A DNA stretch of 22,616 bases from DASVAL01 sp035649575 (GTDB lineage: Bacteria; Planctomycetota; UBA1135; UBA2386), in contig DASRJH010000190.1 of assembly GCA_035649575.1 (NCBI GenBank), positions 1-22,616 of the forward strand, given 5' to 3'. A program made the translations under genes and the position numbers. This document shows positions 1 to 7,150 of this stretch, one piece after another. Position 1 is the stretch's first letter. The number at the start of each line of letters is the position of its first letter. Below the pieces are notes generated by a model that saw only the letters and a list, made by a program, of their open reading frames with translations, made no database searches and was not told where the DNA came from.

Positions 1-1176
1 CCCGGGGTCGTGCTCTACGAACGCTCGACGCAGGACGACTACGGCGACCCCGGGCGGCCGGTCACGGAACGCCTGCAGGACGGCCGCAGTCTGCTGCGCA
101 TGCGCGAGGGCCGCGTCTTCCTGACGGGCGCCGGTGCATCGGAGAAGGGCAGCCGGCCGTTCGTCGATGCGTGGAACCTCGGCGACAACACGAAGGAGCG
201 GCTGTTCCGCGCGGCCGAGGGGCACCACGAGACGTTCGTCGGCTTCCTCGACGACGCGGGCAGGCGGATGCTCGTGCGCAGCGAGTCGCCGGCCGAACCG
301 CCCTCGCTCGTCGTGGTCGAGTGCTCTAGCGACGCGCGCAAGCCGTTGCTCGCGTTCCCCGACCCTGCGGCCGAGTTCATCCGCGGCATCGAGAAGCGTC
401 TGCTGCGTTATCAACGCGAGGACGGCGTCCCGCTCTCGGGCACGCTCTATCTGCCGCAAGGGCACAAGCCCGGCATGAAGCACCCGGTGCTGCTCTGGGC
501 CTATCCGCTCGAATACACCGATGCGAGTGATGCCGGCCAGGTGCGCGCTGCGCCGAACCGCTACCTGCGTCTGTCCGGCGCGTCGCACCTGTTCCTGCTG
601 CTGCACGGCTACGCGGTCTTCGACGATGCGGCGATGCCGATCGTCGGCCCCGTCAAGACGGCGAACGACACGTTCGTGCAGCAAGTGCAGATGAACGCGC
701 GCGCCGCGGTGAAGGTGCTCGAGGAACAGGGTTGCGTCGACACGAAGCGCATCGCCGTTTCAGGCCACAGCTACGGCGCGTTCATGACTGCGAACCTGCT
801 CGCGCACACGGACCTGTTCGCGACTGGCATCGCGCGCTCGGGCGCCTACAACCGCACGCTGACGCCGTTCGGTTTCCAGAACGAGGAGCGCACCTTCTGG
901 GAGGCGCCCGAGGTCTACCAGGCGATGTCGCCGTTCTCGCACGCCGACAAGATCAACGAACCGATCCTGCTGATCCACGGCGCCGACGACAACAACCCCG
1001 GCACGTTCCCGATGCAGTCGCAACGGTTGTTCGTCGCGATCAAGGGACACGCGGGCAATGCGCGGCTGTGCATGCTGCCGCACGAGGCCCACGGCTATCG
1101 CGCGCGTGAGAGCGTGCTGCATTGCCTCGCCGAGATGTGCGCCTGGCTCGACGAGCACTGCACGGGCGGCGGGTAG
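1..1176 (+). CDS. S9 family serine peptidase, glutamyl endopeptidase-like (C-terminal part)
   Basis: The reading frame is open from base 1, so the gene starts upstream of the window and only the last 391 codons are seen. The first part (to about base 400) fits the end of a beta-propeller; the rest is the alpha/beta-hydrolase domain of prolyl-oligopeptidase-type enzymes. The nucleophile motif GHSYGAF has its serine codon at 769-771. The likely catalytic aspartate lies in GADDNNPG (985-990), and the histidine in HEAHGY at 1090-1092. The stretches SGAYNRTLTPFGFQNE and LPHEAHGYRARES are what I remember of plant chloroplast glutamyl endopeptidase (subfamily S9D), which cleaves after Glu. Substrate preference here is inferred from that likeness. 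A signal peptide, if any, is outside the window. The next genes, both Uma2, are unrelated in function. Confidence 0.9.
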   Translation, partial: PGVVLYERSTQDDYGDPGRPVTERLQDGRSLLRMREGRVFLTGAGASEKGSRPFVDAWNLGDNTKERLFRAAEGHHETFVGFLDDAGRRMLVRSESPAEPPSLVVVECSSDARKPLLAFPDPAAEFIRGIEKRLLRYQREDGVPLSGTLYLPQGHKPGMKHPVLLWAYPLEYTDASDAGQVRAAPNRYLRLSGASHLFLLLHGYAVFDDAAMPIVGPVKTANDTFVQQVQMNARAAVKVLEEQGCVDTKRIAVSGHSYGAFMTANLLAHTDLFATGIARSGAYNRTLTPFGFQNEERTFWEAPEVYQAMSPFSHADKINEPILLIHGADDNNPGTFPMQSQRLFVAIKGHAGNARLCMLPHEAHGYRARESVLHCLAEMCAWLDEHCTGGG

Positions 1177-1216
1177 GCCGGTTGCGTCGACGGCCAGCAA
1201 TCCGCGCAGATTCTGG

Positions 1217-1222
1217 TACATT
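1217..1222 (+). promoter_or_regulatory. Possible extended -10 element in the Uma2 leader, copy 1
   Basis: TACATT preceded by TGG resembles an extended -10 box (TGnTATAAT) with 4 of 6 core matches. It lies 26 bp before the Uma2 ATG at 1249. No convincing -35 box is present. The same element recurs at 1958-1963 in the duplicated leader. Confidence 0.25.
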
Positions 1223-1248
1223 GTTGCCTTCGCCATTCCACTACAGGC

Positions 1249-1935
1249 ATGGCCATCCTCATGGTGACGTCCCCGCGTGTTCCCGTTCTGTGTGCAGGCG
1301 ACCGCCTGACGCGTGACGAGTTCGAACGGCGCTACTCGGCGATGCCGGACCTGAAGAAGGCCGAGCTCATCGAAGGAGTGGTGTACATGGGGTCTCCCGT
1401 CAGTCTGCTGCGTCACGGTCAGCCACACGGAAACCTCTGGGCGTGGCTCACGTACTACCGCGAGGCCACTCCAGGGTTGATTGCAGGGGACAACACCACG
1501 GTCCGCCTCGACCTCGACAACGAGCCGCAGCCCGACCTGCTGCTGTGCATCCCTGCCGCGGTGGGTGGCACGGCGAAGATCACCGCAGAAGGCTACCTCG
1601 AAGGGCCACCCGAACTCGCGATCGAAGTCGCGGCGAGTTCGGTGAGCTACGACCTGCACCAGAAGCTCGGTGTCTACCGGCGCAATGGAGTCCAGGAATA
1701 CCTCGTGCACCGCGTCGACGACGGCGAGGTCGACTGGTTCGTGCTCGAACACGGCACCTACGTGCGCCACCAGCCCGACGCCGAGGGCCTCCTGAAGAGC
1801 CGGGTGTTCCCAGGGCTGTGGCTCGACGTGCCGGCCTTGTTGCGCGCCGATCTGCAGGCCCTGCGCGACGCGGTCGAACGCGGCGCAAAGGACTCCGCGC
1901 ACCCGGCGTTCGTGCTGCGGCTTGCCGCCCAGTGA
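1249..1935 (+). CDS. Uma2 family (DUF820) putative restriction endonuclease-fold protein, copy 1
   Basis: This 228-residue protein has the layout of the Uma2 family, a PD-(D/E)XK nuclease-fold family abundant in Planctomycetes and Cyanobacteria whose cellular role is not established. Visible landmarks in order: DEFERRYSAMP and AELIEGVVYM near the N-terminus, supplying an early acidic residue; QPDLLLCI, with the expected core Asp; PPELAIEVAASS, with the following acidic residue; then HQKLGVYRRNGVQEYLV, with the lysine and the typical GVxEYWLV-like strand. The ATG at 1249 follows ACAGG, a weak ribosome site; ATG at 1261 is an alternative start. The gene is followed 54 bp later by a second copy about 90% identical in protein (22 differences by my count). 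Nuclease activity is inferred from the fold only. Confidence 0.88.
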   Translation: MAILMVTSPRVPVLCAGDRLTRDEFERRYSAMPDLKKAELIEGVVYMGSPVSLLRHGQPHGNLWAWLTYYREATPGLIAGDNTTVRLDLDNEPQPDLLLCIPAAVGGTAKITAEGYLEGPPELAIEVAASSVSYDLHQKLGVYRRNGVQEYLVHRVDDGEVDWFVLEHGTYVRHQPDAEGLLKSRVFPGLWLDVPALLRADLQALRDAVERGAKDSAHPAFVLRLAAQ

Positions 1936-1957
1936 CCGCAATCCGCGCAGATTCTGG

Positions 1958-1963
1958 TACATT
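1958..1963 (+). promoter_or_regulatory. Possible extended -10 element in the Uma2 leader, copy 2
   Basis: Same TGG-TACATT element as at 1217-1222, kept exactly in the second copy, 26 bp before the ATG at 1990. Its conservation is uninformative because the whole leader was duplicated recently. Confidence 0.22.
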
Positions 1964-1989
1964 GTTGCCTTCGCCATTCCACTACAGGC

Positions 1990-2676
1990 ATGGCCATCCT
2001 CATGGTGACGTCCCCGCGTGTTCCCGTTCTGTGTGCAGGCGACCGCTTGACGCGTGACGAGTTCGAACGGCGCTACTCGGCGATGCCCGACCTGAAGAAG
2101 GCCGAGCTCATCGAAGGAGTGGTGTACATGGGGTCTCCCGTCAGTCTGCTGCGTCACGGTCAGCCACACACAAACCTCGCGTACTGGCTCACGTACTACC
2201 GCGAGGTCACTCCCGGTTTGATCGCGGGGGACAACGCCACGGTCCTCCTCGACCTCGACAACGAGCACCAGCCCGACCTGCTGTTGTGCATCCCGGTCGC
2301 GGCGGGCGGCACCGCGCGCATCACTGCTGACGGCTTCCTGCAAGGGCCGCCGGAACTCGCAATCGAAGTGGCGGCGAGTTCGGTGAGCTACGACCTGCAC
2401 CAGAAACTCGGTGCGTACCGGCGCAACGGGGTCCAGGAGTACCTCGTGCACCGCGTCGACGACGGTGAGGTCGACTGGTTCGTGCTCGAACACGGCACCT
2501 ACGTGCGCCAGCAGCCCGACGCCGAGGGCCTCCTGAAGAGCCGGGTGTTCCCGGGGCTGTGGCTCGACGTGCCGGCTTTGTTGCGCGCCGACCTGCGGGC
2601 CCTTCGTGCTGCCGTCGAACGCGGTGTCGGGGACCCCGCGCACGCTGCATTCGTGTTGCGGCTCCGCGCTCAGTGA
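1990..2676 (+). CDS. Uma2 family (DUF820) putative restriction endonuclease-fold protein, copy 2
   Basis: This is the second member of the tandem pair and also has 228 residues. All landmarks of copy 1 are kept: AELIEGVVYM, QPDLLLCI, PPELAIEVAASS, HQKLGAYRRNGVQEYLV. The reading frame is intact, so both copies may be functional. Differences cluster after residue 60 and at the C-terminus (ERGVGDPAHAAF against ERGAKDSAHPAF), while the putative active-site strands are unchanged. The stop is only 8 bp from the stop of the convergent oxidoreductase gene. Function is unknown beyond the nuclease-like fold. Confidence 0.88.
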   Translation: MAILMVTSPRVPVLCAGDRLTRDEFERRYSAMPDLKKAELIEGVVYMGSPVSLLRHGQPHTNLAYWLTYYREVTPGLIAGDNATVLLDLDNEHQPDLLLCIPVAAGGTARITADGFLQGPPELAIEVAASSVSYDLHQKLGAYRRNGVQEYLVHRVDDGEVDWFVLEHGTYVRQQPDAEGLLKSRVFPGLWLDVPALLRADLRALRAAVERGVGDPAHAAFVLRLRAQ

Positions 2677-2688
2677 GGCTGGACTCAC
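2673..2688. terminator. Short dyad across the two convergent stops
   Basis: GTGAG and CTCAC pair around a 6-nt loop (GCTGGA), overlapping the stop codons of the Uma2 gene and the oppositely oriented oxidoreductase gene. The stem is only 5 bp and has no U-tract, so it is at best a weak bidirectional terminator. Confidence 0.15.
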
Positions 2689-4031
2689 ACGACCGTCAAC
2701 TCGAAGCCACGCCGGTACTCCTTCTGCACGAGCCGTTGCGCTGCCTTGATGTTCACGACGCGCATCGACTCGCTGTCCCACTCGATGCGCTGGCCCGTGC
2801 GGACCGCCAGATTGCCGAGCAGCATCGCCTCAGTGAACGGAGCCGCGTAGTCGAAGTTGGCCACCGGCTGCGTGCCGGTCAGGATCCCGCGCAGCCATTC
2901 TTCGTGGATGCCCGGCGAACGCGGCAAGAACGGAGTCGGCGGCTGCACGTTGGCGAACTGCTCCTTCGGGTGCAGCTCGAACGCTTCGCCGTAGTCCGTC
3001 GGTGAGTAGAGCTTGCCCTTGTCCCCGACCAGCAGGAAGCCGCCGCTGCGCAGCTTGACGCCGGGCAGCAGGTCGGCCGGCGGCAGGTCGCCACCGTCGT
3101 ACCAGTGCATCGAGACAGCCGGTCGAGCGCCCCGCGGCGGGAACTCGAACCGGATCGTCGAGCGTCGCGGCGCGGTTTCCGCGTGTTGGCCGGAGGTGAT
3201 CGCTTCGACGACCGTTGGCGCCGTCAGTTCGAGCGCGAAGAACGGCAGGTTCGCCACGTGGCAAGCCATGTCGCCCAGTGCTCCGGTGCCGAAGTCCCAG
3301 AAGCCGCGCCAGTGGAACGGTGCGTAACCCTGGAAGGCCTCGCCCTTGCGGGCCGCCGCGTAGGGTCGCCACGCGGCGGGACCGAGCCAGAGGTCCCAGC
3401 GCAGTCCCGGCGGGATCGCATCGATGTGTTCGGGCCGGTCGATGCCCTGCGGCCAGATCGGGCGGTCGGTCCAGACGTGGACTTGCCTGACGGTGCCGAT
3501 CACACCGGCCCGCACGCATTCGGCGGCCGCGCGGAAGCCGTCGTAGCAGGTGCCCTGGTTGCCCATCGACGTGATGACCCCGCTCTTCTTCGCGGCCAGG
3601 CGCAAGAGGCGCGCTTCGTGGATCGTGTGCGTGAGCGGCTTCTGCACGAAGACGTGGATGCCGAGCGCCATCGCCGCGAGTGCTGGGCCCGCGTGGCTGT
3701 GGTCGGGCGTGCTCACGACGAGACCGTCGAATTTCTCCTTGTCGAGCAGGTCGCGCCAATCGTCGTAGAAGGTCGCCTTCGGCTGTTCCTGCCGCGCCGC
3801 CTTCGCCTTGTCGAGATCGACGTCGCACAGCGCCACGATGTCGTGGGTCTTCGCACACTCCTGCATGTCCGAGAGACCCTTGCCGCCACAGCCGACGACG
3901 CCGAGGCGCAGGCGGTCGTTCGCGGAACGCGGGCGGACGGCCGCGGAGCCCGCACACGCACCGAGCGCCGCGGTTCCGACGAGGGCGCTGCCGATCAGGA
4001 AGTCGCGACGCGAAGGGCCGGGTGCGTGCAT
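2685..4031 (-). CDS. Gfo/Idh/MocA family oxidoreductase with Tat signal
   Basis: This 448-residue protein starts at the ATG at 4031. That start is chosen because it puts the twin-arginine motif SRRDFLIG at residues 7-14, followed by a hydrophobic stretch and LGAC at 23-26, a possible lipobox; a longer frame to 4127 exists but would bury the signal. The dinucleotide-binding motif GCGGKG is at 47-52, and QKPLTHT replaces the usual EKP motif, as is common in planctomycete members. The C-terminal half is the alpha/beta domain (HWRGFWDFGTGALGD, GDKGKLY). Members act on sugars or polyols with a bound nicotinamide cofactor. Export with prefolded cofactor through Tat is known for planctomycete homologues. 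The substrate cannot be told. The gene is divergent from the sigma-fusion gene, with 77 bp between starts. Confidence 0.92.
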   Translation of the reverse strand: MHAPGPSRRDFLIGSALVGTAALGACAGSAAVRPRSANDRLRLGVVGCGGKGLSDMQECAKTHDIVALCDVDLDKAKAARQEQPKATFYDDWRDLLDKEKFDGLVVSTPDHSHAGPALAAMALGIHVFVQKPLTHTIHEARLLRLAAKKSGVITSMGNQGTCYDGFRAAAECVRAGVIGTVRQVHVWTDRPIWPQGIDRPEHIDAIPPGLRWDLWLGPAAWRPYAAARKGEAFQGYAPFHWRGFWDFGTGALGDMACHVANLPFFALELTAPTVVEAITSGQHAETAPRRSTIRFEFPPRGARPAVSMHWYDGGDLPPADLLPGVKLRSGGFLLVGDKGKLYSPTDYGEAFELHPKEQFANVQPPTPFLPRSPGIHEEWLRGILTGTQPVANFDYAAPFTEAMLLGNLAVRTGQRIEWDSESMRVVNIKAAQRLVQKEYRRGFELTVV

Positions 4032-4108
4032 CGCCGCAATGTAGCGATGCGGCGGCCGGTGTCGTCTTTCATGTAGCATGCGGGGCTTTTCCCGGTCATT
4101 CCCTCCGG

Positions 4109-7100
4109 ATGTTCGGCCGCGACCCAATCGATCGACGTTTCGCGCACTTCTGCCGCACGGGCGATCCCGACGCGCTCGGGGACGTGTTCGACCACACGGC
4201 AGGTCGGCTGATGCGGATCGCGCTGTGGCTCGCGGGCGATCGTGCCGACGCCGAGGACCTGCTGCAGCGGACGTTCTTGCAGGCGATCGAGACGCGCACG
4301 CAGTTCGAGCCAGGCAAGCCCGTGTTGCCGTGGTTGATGGGTCTGCTCGGCAACCAGGCGCGCAAGTTGCGCCGCGACCGCGACCGTGCCATGGCGTTGC
4401 GGCCGCCAGCCGACCGCGTGCGCGATCCGGAAGTCGAAGCCTCGGCGAGGGAACTGGAGCAAGCCGTGGGTGCGGTGCGCGACCGGCTCGGCGAACCGTA
4501 CCGCGAGGTGCTGCGGCTCCACCTCGAACAAGGGTTCGACGCGAAGGAGATCGCCGAGCGATTGGGGCGCCCTGCGGGCACGGTGCGCACGCAGCTGATG
4601 CGCGCGCTCGATCTGCTGCGGCGCCGGCTGCCAGGTGGATTCGTCGCCGGACTCGGGGCCCTCACCGTCGTGGACGTCGCCGCCGTGGCGGCCGTGCGGA
4701 CCGCGGTGATGACATCGGCCCATGGTGCTGCCGCGGGTGTCATGGCGGGCACGGCTGCAACGACGACGGTCACACTCGGAGGTCTGCTGATGGCCAAGAA
4801 GGTTCTGCTCGTGCTTCCGGTGGCCTTGCTGCTGGCGGCTGTCACGTGGGTCACCGTGTGGCGCGGATCCGGGGACGAAGCCCTCCAACCGGCGCCGGTC
4901 GTGTCGCGTGTGAACGGCAGCTCCGGACCCGACAGCAAGAGTCCAGTTGCATTGGGCGCTGCGCATGAGGTCGCCACCGAGCGCCTCGCGGCGACAGCTC
5001 CCGAGACGAGTGGCGAACCCGGTTTCGCCGCGCTTCGGGTGGTCGTGCACTGGCAGCACGATGGCAGCGCTGTCCCGGGCATGGGCGTGCAGGTGCTGCG
5101 CAAGGGCGGCGGCGTGTTGGACAACCGCGACGCCATCACCGACACCGGCGGGATCGCACTGCTCCGCCACATCGTGCCCGGCACCTACCATGTCCAGGGA
5201 TCGTTGATCGATCACGACGGTCAGGTCGACCTGGCCGCGGGGGAACTTCGCACGGTGGAGGTCGAAGCCAACCAGAAGACGGTCGTGGCCGGCCGCGTGA
5301 TCGACAGCGAAGGTCGATCCGTTGCCGGTGCCTGCCTGTGGCTGTCGGCGTCGATGAACTGGTCGGAAGGATGGGAAGCGGCGCGCAGCGATGGCAGCGG
5401 CTCGTTCACGGTACCCCTCGGCAACCATCACTACCTCGGCGCCCGGATGGACGGTCACGTGCCCTCGTATCTGCAGAGCTTCGATGATGCGAGCCGCGGC
5501 CCGTTCCGCGACGTCGTGCTGCAGCTGCGCGGCACTGCAGCGCGCCTCCACGGCACCGTGCGCGATGCGCGCGGCAAGGCGGTTGCGTGGGCCACGGTTT
5601 GGGTCGGTCAACACGGTGGCGGTGGCGTTGCGAGCGGGAGGCCGGATGTCCGGTTCACGATGCCGAACCCGGAGAAGCTCACGACCGACCACGACGGCAA
5701 GTTCACCGCGACCGGCTTGCCACCCGGCGACGTGCCGGTCTCGGTCTGGGCGACCGGTTTCGGCCTGCTGCGGCACTCGGTTGCGGTGGGGGCCGGGGAG
5801 GTACAGGCGATCGATCTCACGCTGCTCGATGCGGCCGCGGTCACCGGTGTCGTTCGCGACACCGCAGGTCAAACGGTGGCGAACGCCGGCATCTGGTTCG
5901 GCGACGAGTTCAGGACGTTCCCGGGGGCCTACGCGCTGACCGACGACGCTGGCCGGTTCCGTTTGGACAACCTGCCCGCATGGCCGGCGGGCGTCGTCCT
6001 GGTCGCAGGCCACGGCACCATCAAGGCCACGGCTCGCCTGCAGTTGACCGCCGGGGCCACCACGGAGTGGAATCCCGTGCTCGACCACGGCCGCACGATC
6101 CGGGGCACGGTGCTCGGTCCCGAGCGCCCGCTCGCAGCGATGAAGGTCGGCGTGGTGCATCCGAGCTACCAAAGCGTGCAGCGTTGGTTCGAGACCGGCG
6201 CGGACGGAGTCTTCGAGCTCCAACAGGTTGGCGACAAGCCGTGCTGCGTGCAGGTGGCCCAGGGCGAAACCGTGCTGCGCGAGGTGCGCGCGGTGGCTCC
6301 CGACACCCGCGATCTCATCGTGCGCGTTGGCGCGAGCGATCTACCGACGGCGCGCGTCCGCGGGCGCATCCTCGACGTGAGCGGCCAGCCGGCCCGCGGC
6401 TCGGTGTTCCTGCGGCGCGAGAGTGTCACGAGCGGCGAGAACAGCAGCCTCGACGCCACCACGGGAGCGTTCACCTTCGGTCCAATGCCCGCGGCTTGCT
6501 ACCGGATCAGCGCGTTCACCGAGGAGTCAGGGCAGGTGCTGCTCGGTACGTTCACGTTGGAACCCAACGAGGATCGGGTGCTGGACGATTTCATCCTGCA
6601 AGCAACCGGCGCTCTCGAGTTCACGGTGGTGGACGCTGCTGGGCAGCCCGTCGACACGACCAACGTGCATCTTCGCACCGAAGCAGGCGACACGCTCCAA
6701 GCCGGCATCCTCGAGCGCGGCAAGGGCAAGGCGACGAAACTGCAACCGGGCCGCTACCTGGTCGAGGTGCATTTCGGCAAGCGACACGCGGTGGAAGTGA
6801 TGACGGCAGAAGTCGAGGTGCGCAGCGGGATGACGACGCCCGTCGAGATCCGCGGTCGCCCTGGCGTCCAGGTACGAATCGCCTTCCGCGATCTGGCCGC
6901 CGCGGATCCGGAGCGCAGCGTGTCGGTCTCCTGCCGCGGCGAGGACGGCCAGCTCGCCAGCATCTTCAGAACCTATCCGCAGAACGCGGAGCCGCTCGTG
7001 CAGCGGACAACACTGCCGCCGGGCCGCTACCAACTCGACTGCAAGGTCTCCGACGGCCGCAGGGTCGCCGCCGAGATCGCAATCCGTGCGCTCGACGAGA

Positions 7101-7135
7101 AGCCCAACATCACCATCGATCTGCCCGCGCGCTGA
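4109..7135 (+). CDS. ECF-like sigma factor fused to a membrane segment and carboxypeptidase-regulatory-like repeats
   Basis: This protein has about 1008 residues. Residues 11-92 match sigma-70 region 2 (DADALGDV-like start, DRADAEDLLQRTFLQA, PWLMGLLGNQARKLRRDRDR). Residues 104-178 match region 4, with helix-turn-helix EIAERLGRPAGTVRTQLMRA from 147. After an Ala/Thr-rich linker, a hydrophobic segment at 230-250 (KVLLVLPVALLLAAVTWVTVW) should cross the membrane. From about 306 to the end there are roughly eight beta-sandwich repeats of about 85 residues with the pattern GxVxDxxGxPVxxAxV...DxxGxFxxxxLPPGxY, typical of carboxypeptidase regulatory-like domains. Expected topology is sigma in the cytoplasm and repeats outside. 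The start at 4109 is the first ATG before region 2; no clear Shine-Dalgarno precedes it. The fusion is in frame with no stop, so it is not two adjacent genes. How such a tethered sigma would be released is not known. Confidence 0.87.
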   Translation: MFGRDPIDRRFAHFCRTGDPDALGDVFDHTAGRLMRIALWLAGDRADAEDLLQRTFLQAIETRTQFEPGKPVLPWLMGLLGNQARKLRRDRDRAMALRPPADRVRDPEVEASARELEQAVGAVRDRLGEPYREVLRLHLEQGFDAKEIAERLGRPAGTVRTQLMRALDLLRRRLPGGFVAGLGALTVVDVAAVAAVRTAVMTSAHGAAAGVMAGTAATTTVTLGGLLMAKKVLLVLPVALLLAAVTWVTVWRGSGDEALQPAPVVSRVNGSSGPDSKSPVALGAAHEVATERLAATAPETSGEPGFAALRVVVHWQHDGSAVPGMGVQVLRKGGGVLDNRDAITDTGGIALLRHIVPGTYHVQGSLIDHDGQVDLAAGELRTVEVEANQKTVVAGRVIDSEGRSVAGACLWLSASMNWSEGWEAARSDGSGSFTVPLGNHHYLGARMDGHVPSYLQSFDDASRGPFRDVVLQLRGTAARLHGTVRDARGKAVAWATVWVGQHGGGGVASGRPDVRFTMPNPEKLTTDHDGKFTATGLPPGDVPVSVWATGFGLLRHSVAVGAGEVQAIDLTLLDAAAVTGVVRDTAGQTVANAGIWFGDEFRTFPGAYALTDDAGRFRLDNLPAWPAGVVLVAGHGTIKATARLQLTAGATTEWNPVLDHGRTIRGTVLGPERPLAAMKVGVVHPSYQSVQRWFETGADGVFELQQVGDKPCCVQVAQGETVLREVRAVAPDTRDLIVRVGASDLPTARVRGRILDVSGQPARGSVFLRRESVTSGENSSLDATTGAFTFGPMPAACYRISAFTEESGQVLLGTFTLEPNEDRVLDDFILQATGALEFTVVDAAGQPVDTTNVHLRTEAGDTLQAGILERGKGKATKLQPGRYLVEVHFGKRHAVEVMTAEVEVRSGMTTPVEIRGRPGVQVRIAFRDLAAADPERSVSVSCRGEDGQLASIFRTYPQNAEPLVQRTTLPPGRYQLDCKVSDGRRVAAEIAIRALDEKPNITIDLPAR

Positions 7136-7150
7136 TCCGCACCGATCGCG

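Larger units (their letters stand above)
1197..2676 (+). repeat. Tandem direct duplication, 741-bp unit (leader plus Uma2 gene)
   Basis: Bases from 1197 and from 1938 align at a constant offset of 741. Each unit holds a 52-bp leader and one 228-codon Uma2 gene. By eye the first roughly 230 bp of the units differ at only two positions, while the rest carries scattered substitutions and no indels. This is a tandem gene duplication. No inverted terminal repeats or transposase are seen around it. Confidence 0.93.

Noticed and set aside
1177..2700. Composite transposon or insertion sequence around the Uma2 pair
   Set aside because: No transposase, terminal inverted repeats or target-site duplications were seen; the repeats are the genes themselves.
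760..2781. Long minus-strand frame opposite the peptidase and Uma2 genes
   Set aside because: It is antisense to three well-supported genes, has repeated segments only because the Uma2 unit is duplicated, and shows no recognisable domain. High GC makes such frames common.
3995..6223. Long minus-strand frame opposite the sigma fusion
   Set aside because: It is a shadow of the plus-strand coding frame; the composition is His/Arg-rich without motifs.
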